Positions 31,268 to 42,839 of a stretch of DNA of 64,000 bases are shown here, in pieces. This DNA comes from Semisulcospira habei (Eukaryota; Mollusca; Gastropoda; Semisulcospiridae), in contig BTPG01000004.1 of NCBI GenBank assembly GCA_036245525.1, forward strand, positions 233,495,864 through 233,559,863. The letters run 5' to 3'. Both the position numbers and the translations under genes were made by a program. Position 1 is the stretch's first letter. Each line of letters opens with the position of its first letter. A model generated the notes under the pieces. That model searched no databases, had not been told where the DNA came from, and saw only the letters and a list, made by a program, of their open reading frames with translations.

Positions 31268-31345
31268 ATCAAGAGGCATAGATCCTTATCAGCCCCCGCA
31301 ATAGCGCAATAGCTGATGAGGATCTGTGCCTCTTGCAGCAGTGTG
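31268..31345. mobile_element. Hairpin element, AGATCCTCATG family
   Basis: GAGGCATAGATCCTTATCAG and CTGATGAGGATCTGTGCCTC enclose a loop with CCCGCAATAGCGCAATAG. It sits directly at the right end of the 52/54-bp satellite. Confidence 0.8.
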
Positions 31346-31447
31346 TTTGTGGTGTTTTCTGGGAAGTAAAGGGTTAAATCTGTTGGCTGTAGACCCCTTC
31401 ACTGCCGGGGGCCAGGCAAACGTTACCCAGCTGCAAGAGACGTATCC

Positions 31448-31712
31448 CCTCATGCGCTATACGCCACGTGTCTATATACCACGCATTCCTCATGCGCTAT
31501 ACGACACGTGTCTACATACCACACATTCCTCATGCGCTATACGACACTATAAGTTATTGGTCGGAGGGGTTCGCTACACGGACCTTTGTAGGCCTGAGGG
31601 AGGTCAAAGAAATCATTGTACCCCTCAGGCCTTCGGCCTTCGGGGTACAATGATTCCTTTGACCTCCCTCAGGCCTACAAAGGTCCGTGTAGGGAACCCC
31701 TCCGACCAATAA
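31448..31712. mobile_element. Direct repeats plus a 155-bp hairpin element
   Basis: CCTCATGCGCTATACG.CACG motifs repeat three times (31448-31550). Then GTCGGAGGGGTTCGCTACAC, GGACCTTTGTAGGCCTGAGG and GAGGTCAAAG pair with the complementary right arm ending CCCCTCCGAC around CCTTCGGCC. A relative of the direct-repeat part occurs at 34585-34615 and 35150-35200. Confidence 0.8.
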
Positions 31713-32107
31713 CGTATTTGTTTTCCTTCCTCCGTTTATTGTTTAGAAAAAATCCGGTTTATGAAGACGGCCGCTTTTGTGGCGGATAGGTGACACCATT
31801 GAATATACATGTTCTGCCGGGGATTCCCAGTCTTTACGAGACAGAGTGTGACGTAGCATGATTCCGTGTGAAGCGCAAGTTTCGCAAGTAAAAAGCTAAT
31901 CTTGGCTTGTGTACAGAATGATTCAAGCTGCAATGTCGTTACAGTATGACAGTGACAGTGCTTCTTGACTGCTGTGTGATTCAGAAAAATTAAGAACGTT
32001 TTGATGAAGCGATCGGCATTTGACCACTGATGTGACAGCTTGTGCAAGTTAGCATGGTGCCTCGTGCTGAAGGGGATGCTTCGAGTGTGCAGCAGATTGT
32101 CGTTGTT
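31713..32107. other. No gene recognised
   Basis: Unique sequence with no splice-supported coding signal. Confidence 0.45.
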
Positions 32108-32413
32108 TTATCCTAAAGTGTCATGTATGTTGGGATATCTGGAAAAAGGAATACCCAAAAAAAAACGCTCGTTGTTAACAGCAGGACTAGTGCTGAGATG
32201 GATTTTAAGGTAAGATTTTATTTTACAGCTTTGACATGATGTCAGATAGTCTTCGAAAATTCGTGAGATGTTTTTCTTCAGATAGTCCCGCAATGAGTGA
32301 CGTGAAGAGAGAACTTTGGCAATAGCGTGCTTTGTGTATAGCGTTGCTACGTGTGTATTATTTTGTTTTAGTTCTTGAATTTGTTGCTCTGTGCTTTGGT
32401 GAAATTGTGGCAT
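32108..32413 (-). CDS. Hypothetical minus-strand reading frame
   Basis: An ATG at 32413 in good context (CCAACATGC) follows an inverted CCAAT box at about 32470 (AACCAATCAGAG on the minus strand). It opens MPQFHQSTEQQIQELKQNNT, HAIAKVLSSRHSLRDYLKKN and ISRIFEDYLTS. The first 65 residues look moderately protein-like (helical, charged), the rest less so. A possible GT donor lies near 32228. No homologue is recognised, so this is either a first exon or chance. Confidence 0.25.
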   Translation of the reverse strand: MPQFHQSTEQQIQELKQNNTHVATLYTKHAIAKVLSSRHSLRDYLKKNISRIFEDYLTSCQSCKIKSYLKIHLSTSPAVNNERFFLGIPFSRYPNIHDTLG

Positions 32414-32549
32414 GTTGGTGGCTGAGCAGACGACAGTGTGTTGCCGGTTTGCAAGGATTGCTGTCTCTGATTGGTTAAAAAAAACGTAGGACCCAACAGA
32501 AAAAAATATTCATTCCACTTCAGACAGAAAACGAAGCACTGTGTGCTGT

Positions 32550-32860
32550 GTTGATGCTATTAACCTTGCATTGTTGATGCTATTCACCTTGCTGTTTTGA
32601 TGCTTTTGCTGTGTTATTTGCTTCTGTGTTATCTGCTCTTATTGTGTTGATGGTATTTGCTTTTTCTGTGTTTTGATGCTTTTATGTTATTTGCTGTGTT
32701 GATGCATTTGCTGTGTTGATGCTTTTGCTATGTTATGCTGTGTTGATGCATTTGCTGTGTTGATGTATTTGCTGTGTTGATGTGTTTGCTGTGTTGATGC
32801 ATTAGCAGTGTCGATGCTTTTGCTGTGTTATTTGCTGTGTTGAAGTCCAAATGACTTCCA
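32550..32860. repeat. Degenerate 18-bp repeat
   Basis: GCTGTGTTGATGC.TTTGCT motifs repeat irregularly about 17 times. Confidence 0.85.
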
Positions 32861-32910
32861 TTTGTTTTGATTTTCAGGTTGAATATGAACTGCTGGACTT
32901 GGAGTTGGAC

Positions 32911-32972
<62 letters not shown>

Positions 32973-33010
32973 TTATTTTATAAAGCGCAAAACCAAACTT
33001 ATAGCTTGCT
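32911..33010 (-). mobile_element. 3' end of a LINE/SINE with AAT tail
   Basis: A 62-bp AAT run followed by TTATTTTATAAAGCGCAAAA and CTCTAAGCGCTCGTACGCAT. On the minus strand this reads as a GCGC-TATA-type 3' end with an ATT tail, like the SINE at 21566 and the LINE at 15621. Confidence 0.5.
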
Positions 33011-33937
33011 CTAAGCGCTCGTACGCATACACACACAAGAATAAAATATTTAAACAATATAACATTATGAGATAAAATACGTTAAACATCATAAAAAATA
33101 GTCTATATATATATGAAAAGACATGTTTTAAAAGAAATACAAATACAGACAAACACACACACTCACACGCATAATTAAGAAATAACCTATATATAAACCT
33201 AAAATATAAACAAACAATGTTTAAAAGTAGCTTAACGTTAAAAGTTCTAAGTACTAACAGACATATAAAAAGTAATATGTTGGTAATAAAAACAATGTTT
33301 ACCTATACTTAATAATATCTCTAATAAAACAATTCAAAAACCATACAGTGCCAAGCAAAACAATAAATAAAGGTAAAAAAATACCCTAACACTGATTAAA
33401 TACACACACACACACACAATACAACACACACACACACAATACAACACACACGCACATACACACACACACAATATATAACACACACACTTTACGAAAGAAC
33501 AACTTGTAATACTCGTTACCTACACATATTTTGAAATATAACACAAACACCTATCCCAAAACTAAATCCCCAGTTTGACATTAGGCCTTTACATGAACAA
33601 CCACACTGGTTACAGAATCAGCATAACCTTCTCAAACCCAGGCTGTTTTCAAAACAGAATTCCAAAAGAAAAGCTTTTTTTTGTGCCAAAACTAAATAAT
33701 CTGTCCAAAAAAATTTCACTGTACTACAATTTGTCTGTGTGTGTGTGTGTGTGTTTCGCTCCTATACTACAAAACAAATATGAAAATAATATGATAATAA
33801 TAATCTCCTGTACTGTGCGCCCTCCTTGCTCTTGATTTAGGAACTACCGAAGCTCTGGGACTGTCACTACTAGTGTCAATGTCACTCATTTTGGAACACA
33901 CTGTGGTTGACTCTGGTATTAATTAGGGGTTTCAGAA
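33011..33937. other. AT-rich region with CA microsatellites
   Basis: Possible old LINE sequence upstream of the tail at 32911, but no reading frame is recognisable. CA repeats lie at 33400-33485 and GT at 33734-33752. Confidence 0.5.
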
Positions 33938-34246
33938 ATGGCTGACAACAAATCTAAACACAGGGTTATAAACTCCGACTGGTTTTCCTATCGACGTATG
34001 CGTAGAAAAAAATTCAGATTGCTAAATAAAGACACAAAAATCGTGATTTTCAAACGACGCGTAACACTAGCAAAGACATCGGTCATTGAAACGTTAGCAA
34101 CCGGAAGTGAAAACAGATTGCAGCTGAAAACGAGGCTGTCGGTGAACTTATTTAGCGCGCTGAGTCAGTCAGCCGTCCATAGCTGTTGGGTCCTAGAAAA
34201 AACAAACTCGGAAGCTATTTTTGTTCCGTGGTTTCCCGAACTTTGA
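33938..34246 (+). CDS. Hypothetical plus-strand reading frame
   Basis: An ATG after GGGGTTTCAGAA opens 102 codons, MADNKSKHRVINSDWFSYRR, MRRKKFRLLNKDTKIVIFKR and so on, with a very basic first half. A CCGGAAGTG motif (ETS-type, common in promoters) lies inside at about 34100. No family is recognised and codon use is not distinctive, so this may be promoter or UTR sequence rather than protein. Confidence 0.2.
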   Translation: MADNKSKHRVINSDWFSYRRMRRKKFRLLNKDTKIVIFKRRVTLAKTSVIETLATGSENRLQLKTRLSVNLFSALSQSAVHSCWVLEKTNSEAIFVPWFPEL

Positions 34247-34612
34247 AAATGTCTCTGTGCCATGGCGATGAGATGGATTTGGCGAAGGCTTTTGCTGTTT
34301 GCGCTGTGTAATTAGTGGTGAAATATTGTTTAAGTTGGCTCCTCACGTCGTAAAAAATAAGGCAGAGGACGTGTATTACGTCAAATAGGACTACTTTAGT
34401 GCCTTTTTTTCTGCTATTTTGTCGAACCGAGTTGCCGCTATCAAGACTCGAAAACGAGGTCCTAACGCGTCATCGAGAGGGCTATAAAACGTCCGCCATT
34501 TTTCGCTACAGTGGTTTTTATATCACGGTCACATGGTACAGTTTGCGCTAAAGTGACTGGTCGTGTGACGTAGTGAGGAAAACAAATGTCTATATACCTC
34601 GCATTCCTCATT

Positions 34613-35153
34613 GGGGTGTAGGGGGCTCTGGGTAGAGGTAGCACCTTTGCTGTTCGGCAGCTGCGTCCTACATAGGACGGACGGGCATCACTGGTCCTCA
34701 TCCATCTCCTTAATCTCTCACGTGCTGGCTCCAAGCGCCACACCCTGGCAAACCACCTCAGCTGGTGGGCTAAACCACGTGAGGGGGTGGTGTTCACATT
34801 GCACCACTAGGCGGATGAGCTGTTTCTGACAGCCAACGGCTAGAGGACGGAGGAGATCAGGTTGGATCCAACGGCCAAATGTGGGGGAGTAAACCCTTCA
34901 AATCAGGAGTGGAGCCCCAAAGGCAGACAGCTGCCTGTATTCACGCACTGTTCTGGCAGCTCCTGCAGCCAAACTGGTGCCAAACGTACTGCTTTGCATT
35001 CCTTTGGATACATCAGCGAGGCCGAGAGGGGGATCTTGACGACTGGGCATCCCAGGATCTCCATACACTTCGCCCAGGCTTGCGCCCTGGAGAGGTCACT
35101 CCAGTGACTGACCCAGCAAGCGTATATACTCCATTGTCTTCCGAGACAGGATG
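34613..35153. mobile_element. Unclassified 540-bp interspersed repeat inside a hairpin element
   Basis: The flanks are halves of the CCTCATGCGCTATACG element also seen at 31448; CCTCAT occurs at both junctions (34607-34612 and 35153-35158), consistent with a short target duplication. The insert starts TGGGGTGTAGGGGGCTC and contains CATACACTTCGCCCAGGCTT and GGAGAGGTCACTCCAGTGAC. There is no ORF of note; the class is unknown. Confidence 0.45.
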
Positions 35154-35336
35154 CCTCATGCGCTATACGACACATGTATATATACCACACATTCCGCATT
35201 TATTGACGCGGGGTGCCTTGAACATAAATTACAGTTATGATGCTCATCTGAACAGATGAACACAGCCGCACCCCAATACGCGGTTTGATACCGCACATCC
35301 TGATGCGGCAAATGTGTTCAGTAACCCAGTACATAT

Positions 35337-35702
35337 CCGTGGCGCAGTGGTTAAGGCGCCTGCCACCAATGCTAAAGGTGCGAGGTTCGATACCGGGTTC
35401 CGGCGTCGGACCCCACCGTTAATTCTGGCGGACCGTCGGGGGTTCTTTCTCCGGGTACTCAGGCTCTTCCTCCCCCTCCACTTTGGTACCGGTTTCAGGC
35501 CACTTTATAAATTTCAAATACAAGCAATCAAAATTTCCGAAACCTCAGTAGCTGAGCTGACCCTTCGCACCACGTGAATGTCATGTGTTTGTCTTGTACT
35601 GTGTTTGTCTTCAGAGTGAATGAGTGTGTGTCACGTGAGCGTGCGTCTTGGGTTCAGTTCGTGGCGCTTTGAGCCGATTCACAGAGCCTATAGTAATAAC
35701 CG

Positions 35703-35787
<85 letters not shown>
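35337..35787 (+). mobile_element. tRNA-derived SINE with an 85-bp ATT tail
   Basis: The head TGGCGCAGTGGTTAAGGCGC, B box GGTTCGATACC, body GGACCGTCGGGGGTTCTTTC and the 3' end with GCGCTTTGAGCCGATTC match the copy at 21566. The tail (ATT) is greatly expanded, at 35703-35787. Confidence 0.9.
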
Positions 35788-35984
35788 CCTCACACAAACA
35801 AAATAGAAGGTGACTGGCAACATGTCTCCATGGCAACAGCCGGGACGGAAATACAAACTAACACCTAAACGCCAACGTTCATGCCGCCAAGATGGCGCGT
35901 TACACTGAACTCGAAATCTCGCGATTCTCACCAGCACAAGAACACTTTCTAATTGTATAACAGTGCATAACAAAAATAATTCAA

Positions 35985-36405
35985 GAAAAATCCAAACTAC
36001 AGCTACTAGACAATGCTGCAGACCTGAACTGATTACCACCTTATCACGCCCCAAACTACAGCTACTCGACAATGCTGCAGACCTGAACTGATTACCACCT
36101 TATCACGCCCCAAACTACAGCTACTCGACAATGCTGCAGACCTGAACTGATTACCACCTTATCACGCCCCAAACTACAGCTACTCGACAATGCTGCAGAC
36201 CTGAACTGATTACCACCTTATCACGCCCCAAACTACAGCTACTCGACAATGCTGCAGACCTGAACTGATTACCACCTTATCACGCCCCAAACTACAGCTA
36301 CTCGACAATGCTGCAGACCTGAACTGATTACCACCTTATCACGCCTCAAACTACAGCTACTCGACAATGCTGCAGACCTGAACTGATTACCACCTTATCA
36401 CGCCG
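35985..36405. repeat. 59-bp tandem repeat, about 7 copies
   Basis: The unit is CCCCAAACTACAGCTACTCG, ACAATGCTGCAGACCTGAAC and TGATTACCACCTTATCACG. Copies are almost identical, indicating recent expansion. Confidence 0.95.
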
Positions 36406-36761
36406 TCGGTAATCAAACTTTTAGACGCACGTGGCGCCACGTGTCCCCCTTTCTTTTATTGACACGGTGAAATAAATGGCCCCCCTGGCCTAGTACGCTT
36501 TCTCTCTAATCCGCGGATTAATCATTTATGAAAAGGTCTGAAGCACTCACACACACAAAAAAAATCCTCATCTGAAACCTCTCATTCCCACCTCCGTCTG
36601 TGTCGCTCAGAATTAATTGGACGGTGCAATTGCCGAACCTCACACGCGAAACACACGGCACGATTGTGTCAGGCAGGAAGTTACACACTCCGGAGAAATG
36701 GTGACAAAACTAACCTAGCGGGCCCTGAATCAGACACATTTTAAAGTACAATGAACCTGGG

Positions 36762-36832
36762 CAAGAGTCCTAGATCCTCATGAGCCCCTGCATTCGCAGG
36801 GGCTCATGAGGATCTAGGACTCTTGCAAGCGG
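36762..36832. mobile_element. Hairpin element, AGATCCTCATG family
   Basis: CAAGAGTCCTAGATCCTCAT/GAGCCCCTGC and its complement GCAGGGGCTCATGAGGATCT/AGGACTCTTG form a near-perfect palindrome. Confidence 0.88.
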
Positions 36833-36949
36833 AACTGTTTTGCTAAGGACTGGCCAGAATTGATTAAGCTTGTCGGTTAGAGTGGCGTGCAGGAATCTCA
36901 GTCAAATTAAAATGCATCTGGTCGCCATATCTTGGTAGGAAAACGAACT

Positions 36950-37270
36950 GTATGAGAACTGTGTGTATGAGAACTGTGTGTATGAGAACTGTGTGTATGA
37001 GAACTGCTGTCCAAGCTCAAGGTTACAAGTCGCAGTTAGAAAAATATTCTTGCTGTTGTTGTTGAAGTTGTTCTTGTTGTTTTTGTTGATGAAGATCACG
37101 TTGATGCTGTTGTTGTTTCTGTTGTTGTTGTTGATGATGATGATGACTATCAGTATTTTTTATGTTCTTGTTGATGCTGTTGATGCTGTTGTTGCTATTG
37201 GTGTTGCTGTTTGGTGTTGTTGTTGCTACTGCTACTGTTGATTTGTTGGTTGGTTGATTGTTGTTTGGTT
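36950..37270. repeat. 15-bp repeat followed by GTT/GAT-rich microsatellite
   Basis: Four copies of GTATGAGAACTGTGT (36952-37010), then a stretch rich in TTG and GAT triplets to about 37260. Confidence 0.88.
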
Positions 37271-37439
37271 GGTAGGTTGGCTGGTCGGTTGTGAAAAGCT
37301 CAAATCAGTCAAATGAGAGTGAGATTGACGTGTACACATTGATACACTCAACAGGCCGAAACTCAGCTGTACATTTCAACAGGGCGTGTCGTCAGGGACG
37401 TATTTAGGCCTATTTATCTCTATGAACACGGGAACATGA

Positions 37440-38220
37440 GGCATCCGACCCCCCCCCCCCCCCCCGCCACCCCCCGTACCACGCCTCCCCCGTCCCACAC
37501 CTCCAGTTGTGATCAGTTACAACAGCAGCAAAGACTAAGGACGTGAACAACAGCTGCATAGAAGCCCGCGTTACAGTCAGCTTGTCCCTTTTGTTCCGCC
37601 ACGCACCGCGCAGTGCAGCAACACAACCTTCAACACAATGAGGGCGTATGGAAGGGGGGGCGGGGGGGGGGGGGGGAGGGATGCCCTAAAATAATGATGC
37701 TTAATTGGTGTTTTTTTTTTTTTTTTTTTTTTTCTAGTTCTCGTGATTTGTGATTGTAATTTAATTGTCCTCGTGGTCCGTGAAAAAAAAAAAAAAAAAA
37801 AAAAATTCGTCGTGACACGTCAAAGCCAGTTCTCCGTGATTCGTAAACCTGGTCAATGTGTGAGGTGCAAAGTCCACATCATATAAATTCTGACTTAGAA
37901 ACCTTCCTACCCGGCCACCACCCCACCCACCCCCTTCCAGCCCTACATCCGTCATGAACATCCAGTCCATTATTAGACGCAGTCCTTGTCGGGCGCCACC
38001 CCTCCCCCCCCCCCCACCCCATTTCCAGGTGTGTTTTTTTGCAAGAGAAAGTCTTTATCGCTATTTTTGTCCATCTAAAATATGTGTTTGGGATTTGTGA
38101 ATCTCAAAATAAATCACCGTGAATCAGTGACCAAACCCCCCCCCCCCCAACCCCCACACCCAGAGCTATCTACCCCCCACCCCTCCCCTTTCAATGATGA
38201 AAGTTGCTCTAACAGAAAAA
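37440..38220. repeat. Homopolymer-rich low-complexity region
   Basis: C runs at about 37450 and 38005 and 38138, a G run at 37655, a T run at 37710-37733 and an A run at 37781-37804. No coding signal. Confidence 0.85.
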
Positions 38221-38511
38221 AAAAAGAAACGACAGGGCACGTGTAGCTATGTTACACTAATGTGAACGTGTTTTCATAACAGGTATTAAAATGTTACCTT
38301 GTTTTAAAGCGTGTACCTTTGTTTTACCTCGTTTGCTGTCTGTTCCTTTCCAGTCAATACTTTCTTCAGCAATCAATTTCTAAAGTTTAGATAATAATAC
38401 TTTTTCAAACATACACACCTTCATACGCGTGTTTGCGTGTGATTGTCGACATTACGGAGTCAATTAGAGCAGCCTTTCTAATTAATCCTATACCAGTAAA
38501 CATTATTAACT

Positions 38512-38632
38512 CTTTGGGTGTCGGTAGCGGCGGCTTTTGTCGCGATGATTCCTTCAGGATGTCAGAGTTTATAATTTCCTTCAGGAATGATCGCGACAAA
38601 AACCGCTAGCGACAGCTGCCAAATGGTTAAAA
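38512..38632. mobile_element. Hairpin element (AGGAATCATC family)
   Basis: GGTGTCGGTAGCGGCGGCTT and TTGTCGCGATGATTCC pair with GGAATGATCGCGACAAAAAC and CGCTAGCGACAGC. It is a better-preserved relative of 8535-8640. Confidence 0.75.
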
Positions 38633-38639
38633 CGCCACA

Positions 38640-39639
38640 TTGTTAGAGTCTAGAACAAAATCCAACCAAAGCAACCTTACCTTGCTATCGCCGCAAATCC
38701 CAGGACGTGACTGAGTAAAAGTCCGCTCACCCGCACAGTCCGACACCAAGTGAATCGATGTGTGTGATGGTCTCACAGTCAAACCTCACCGCACCAACAC
38801 CAGGGGAGCCCAATAAGGAAACTCCCATTAGATTTGACACGTGTACCGCCGGCCTGCCTTTCTGCTTCCCAGACCAGCAAGTCACCATGGGAGTTCTTAC
38901 TCTATATTTGACGTCAGTGGTATGATGTCATTTTGACACGTGAAGAAAAAGACTAAGTGAAAAGCAAGGGTTTCATCGTATCACTGTGCAGATCTTGAGA
39001 CCCCCCCCCCCCCCCCAATCCCCCCTCCCCCAACAAAAAAATCAAATAAAAAATCAAATCAAATCAAATCAAACCAAATACAAATGTAACTGTATTTTGC
39101 ATTCACAGGGCGTGGTGTTTGTGTGACGTGATGTGCATGATGTATTTGATGCTGATGCAGTGACGCAATCTTCACAGAGAAAACTGCATTTTGGAACACG
39201 GGTTGTAACCTTTCAAATTTAATACATTTTAACATTGTGTTGTATTTGTCCTTCCAAAGCGTGTTCCTCCTTCCGTGGTATTTTCTCTGCATTGTACAAG
39301 CCTGGTTTGGATTTCAATCTGCGCAAAGTTACGTCTGGTCATTAAGACAAAATTCTTGGAAAACAAAATTCTCAAATGCGAGTGCTTAGGCCCCATCTCT
39401 GTTAAACATATGATCTGTGAGTGTCCTATTACAACGAATCTGTTGACACCAAATAACATAAACAGTTGAAAAATTAGCAGAAAATATGTATTACTTCTTA
39501 CATAGAAATATTGCAATTCCAACAGTTAATATCATAATTCATAGTCCGGTGGGTAAACTATTATAATAAGTAATTTGTGTGTGTGGCTGGATGTTAATTA
39601 TTGCTATTCTTGATATTCACAAGTTATGTGTTTGGTTGT

Positions 39640-39671
<32 letters not shown>

Positions 39672-40161
39672 GGGGGGGGGGGGGGGGGGAAGGTCTAATA
39701 TGACCAATATTACATATTACACGCTTGTCACCTTTTTGGTCTGGATTTTTTAATATGACCAACGTATGAAAAGACGTGAAATAAAATCCTGCTCCTGACG
39801 CCTGGTCATTCTCTGTATGACGTCATTTTGCCTAAGCAGAGAGCAGTCCACGGGACTAACATTTCTCCTGATTCTTTCTGCGTCACTATGTTCTCACGCA
39901 AACGCCACTATGTTCTCACAACTCTTTCAAACGTCACATATCACAAGCATCTTCGTCTTCGTCGTCAGTCGTCGTCGCTCCATCATCACCGCCATTGTCT
40001 GTATCATCAAATACACTAGAATCGGCATTGGTACTCCTTCAAGACAAATTATCGGGTAGAAGGACGCTCATGTTTTGTTTTTCTGTCAGTTTTTATGTAC
40101 CCCTTTCTTTAAACTGAACAGTTGCGGGGGCTCATGAGTATCTCTATGCCTCTTGCTTACT
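38640..40161. other. No certain gene; low-complexity patches
   Basis: A C run with CAAATC repeats at 39001-39073, T and G runs at 39643-39689. On the minus strand GCGATAGCAAG followed by GTAAGG near 38680 is a good donor and could end an untranslated exon, but this is unsupported. CRE-like TGACGTCA motifs occur at 38918 and 39817. Confidence 0.4.
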
Positions 40162-40374
40162 TCACTGTGTATCCACGAACGCTCTATGGACGGGCGGCCG
40201 GCTTCTGCGTTGAATTAACGAAGATTGCATAAATAAAATGTGCGACACAGGCTGTGAAACGGTTAACGGCGTTGAAGGTTTGTGGATGATGTTTTTGACA
40301 TATTTATCGATCGTCTGGCCCACCAGTTGACTGTTTTGTACACAGGCATTGGATCGCAATCTGTCCAAGGGGCA
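40162..40374 (-). CDS. Putative terminal exon of an unidentified gene
   Basis: On the minus strand a strong acceptor, CATTCCTCCTTTCTCAG, is followed in phase 0 by 70 codons and a TGA: CPLDRLRSNACVQNSQLVGQ, TIDKYVKNIIHKPSTPLTVS, QPVSHILFMQSSLIQRRSRP, PVHRAFVDTQ. The acceptor plus the open frame ending at a stop suggests a last coding exon, and the sequence is not low-complexity. I found no upstream exon or downstream AATAAA, and I do not recognise a family. Confidence 0.35.
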   Translation of the reverse strand, partial: CPLDRLRSNACVQNSQLVGQTIDKYVKNIIHKPSTPLTVSQPVSHILFMQSSLIQRRSRPPVHRAFVDTQ

Positions 40375-40447
40375 CTGAGAAAGGAGGAATGGGTCACACG
40401 GTCGGTGTCCACAAAGGCCTAATTAGAGAGATTGTAAACAGTGTGCA

Positions 40448-40520
40448 ACATCACCAAGACGCATAGATCCTCATGAGCCCTCCGGGCTCATGAGGATCTA
40501 TGCCTCTTGGAGATGTTGGG
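40448..40520. mobile_element. Hairpin element, AGATCCTCATG family
   Basis: GCATAGATCCTCATGAGCCC and GGGCTCATGAGGATCTATGC are perfect complements with a two-base loop; outer CATCACCAAGA and TCTTGGAGATG extend the stem. Half of another copy lies at 40125-40155. Confidence 0.88.
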
Positions 40521-42019
40521 AGGGTTGTCTACGCCTATGGGAGAAGCTGGTCGTCCGCAGTGACTTGGCTGGATCGTTCGTTGTCGCCGGCGAGTCGTTC
40601 CGTGTAAACATAACATATTTAATCAGTTATCTTTTGACACATGTATCAGAACCCAACAGGGGACTACCAGGCGTGTAAAATGGGAAGAAAAGTCCTTCCA
40701 ACGAAGAAACACGCTACGAAAGACAGTATCAAGACGCCTTGTGTTGTGCACAGTTCCAGTGGACTAGCGGGAAGCCTGTGAGAGACAGAGCACGTGTGCG
40801 TGTTGGAAGGTGTGTGCGTGTTGGGAGGTGTGTGTGTGATCTTTTATAGCCCGTGTGCTTATTTGCTTTCCAGTTTCCTTTTCATTATTTAATTTATTGC
40901 TGCCCTCAACAGTGGAGGAGTTATGCAGTCAGGACTAACCCTTCACGTCCTACCTCCCTCCTCCCTCGGCTCCGCCCCCCCCCCACTCACCCCCTACACA
41001 CACACACATCTTAACCCATATACCGAGGCTAAAATCTTCAAATTTGTCCACTGCCATACGCAATCTACATTATAGTACTTACAGATAAGGATCTGATTCC
41101 CCTAACGCATTAATACATTATTTTGGTTTGACTTGACCTTGACTTGACTTCTAAGTCTGTTTCTTTCTTCATTCAATTTTCTTCACATTTTTTTTTTAAT
41201 TTTATAAACGCACACTCGGTATGAATGCAAGCACTCACGCACGCAAACACACACACGCAAGCATGCACGCACACACACACACTGGTGATTAATTGTAGAC
41301 ACCTGCATGTATTGTGCAAGAAAGAAAAACTGCCTGTCTCCTCTGCAACTGATTACTGTTTGATTGCAAGGCCCAAACCAATTTCTGAGATGTCAGGTTT
41401 TCTTTTTAGAATTCTTTTATAAACAATTCATTTCTAATATTTATCTCAGCCCTGTTTTATATCAAGGCGCTCCTCTCAGTCTGACAGGCCGCCAGACTGT
41501 TTGCCTTCGCGCATTGAGATCGCTTGTAGACCGCTCGGTAATAACAAACTTACAAACAATCAAGCCTAATAACTAACTTACAAACAATTAACAATAAGTA
41601 TGGAATTATAGTTTATATTGCTCAACAACCTCCATAGCTCAAGAGAAGCAGTGGGAATGTTTTCACCAAGATAGTTCAACCCTTTGGTACAATGACGCCA
41701 TACAAACCAGGAACCGTCAAGATGCAAAGCTTCTCAGGCACTACCCTCAACGGAAGGGGTCTGGCTATTCAAGCACTGCCCCCGGGCACAAAACCAATCA
41801 GCCTAACCCATCCAGCTATCACAGTGGACCAACTTTCCCACTGACATGGCGAAGACTAAGTGTGGAGGGGTTGCCAAGTTCATGGGAGTCAACACACCTT
41901 TCAGGCACATCACTTGCGATGCTGTGTCGGGAGGGGGGGGGGGGGGGGGGGGGCGCCACTGAAAATTAATGACTGCAGCCTTGTAACTGCAAGAGCCAAG
42001 TGTTCACATTGAAAACTCA

Positions 42020-42155
42020 AGGAAATGGGACGGATCAGACTAGTTGAAAGGTAGTGCTTGTTTAGCCTGGCGCCTTTTCAAGCGCCAGACTAAAGTACAA
42101 GCACTTACCTCTCAGTATCTCAGCACTACCTTCCAGCTATCTTGATCAATCCGTG
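42020..42155. mobile_element. Diverged TTAA-family MITE
   Basis: GACGGATCAGACTAGTTGAA, GTAGTGCTTGTTTAGCCTGG and CGCC at left, mirrored by AGCGCCAGACTAAAGTACAA, CACTACCTTCCAGC and TTGATCAATCCGT; a partial duplication of the right arm is present. Confidence 0.6.
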
Positions 42156-42249
42156 GTCTCCAGGCAGGCGGCGGGACTCCAAAGAGGCCTGACCGTGCAG
42201 GTTAGAGTGCGTGTCAATCTCAAAACCAATCTGTTCAGCAGGCACAGAC

Positions 42250-42315
42250 GCGAGGGACATAGATTCACATCAGTCCTCGCAGCCACAAGGGGTTCATGCG
42301 AATCTATGGCTCTGG
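42250..42315. mobile_element. Diverged AGATCCTCATG-family hairpin
   Basis: ACATAGATTCACATCAGTCC and GGTTCATGCGAATCTATGG form an imperfect palindrome. Confidence 0.55.
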
Positions 42316-42534
42316 CTGATCGAGATTGGCGCCAGCCGTTCCTTAGATTCGGTGCTCTGAATAATTTTGACCGAGGGCTGAGACTGCGTGCCTGTGATGT
42401 AGTGAAGCGAACATGAAATCTTTATACTGTTATCACAACCACGTGTGCTGGCGGCTCGCACCTGTTTTTTTACTCAAGTAAAGAACGTCTATATCCCTGA
42501 TTATTCGGAATACACCAGTGTGTGAAGTAAGTTT

Positions 42535-42622
42535 GACTAAAATAGTTCAAGGGTAGTGCCAGAATAGCTTAGCGCCTTTAGGCGCCAAGCTATTCTGGCA
42601 CTACCCTTGAACTAAAGCCATC
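42535..42622. mobile_element. TTAA-family palindromic MITE
   Basis: AGTTCAAGGGTAGTGCCAGA/ATAGCTTAGCGCC and GGCGCCAAGCTATTCTGGCA/CTACCCTTGAACT. It lies just left of the right arm of the 40905 element. Confidence 0.82.
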
Positions 42623-42839
42623 GGTGCAGATCCTTATCTGTAAGTACTATAATGTAGATTGCGTATGGCAGTGGACAAATTTGAAGATTTTAGCCTCGGT
42701 ATATGGGTTAAGGTGTGTGTGTGTGTAGGGGGTGAGTGGGGGGGGGGGGGCGGAGCCGAGGGAGGAGGGAGGTAGGACGTGAAGGGTTAGTCCTGACTGC
42801 ATAACCCCTCCACTGTTGAGAAGTAGTCAACACGATCCA

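Larger units (their letters stand above)
40905..42820. mobile_element. 1.9-kb element with about 190-bp inverted arms
   Basis: The left arm 40905-41095 starts CTCAACAGTGGAGGAGTTAT and ends AGATAAGGATCTG. The right arm 42627-42820 is its complement, ending CTGTTGAG. Both contain CACGTCCTACCTCCCTCCTC-type sequence and a C/G tract. The interior has no transposase and contains two MITE copies and a poly-G run at 41935. It is a non-autonomous DNA transposon or an inverted duplication; no target duplication is evident. Confidence 0.75.

Noticed and set aside
28165..31312. Many overlapping long frames on both strands
   Set aside because: They are products of the 52/54-bp satellite; frames on both strands and several phases are equally open.
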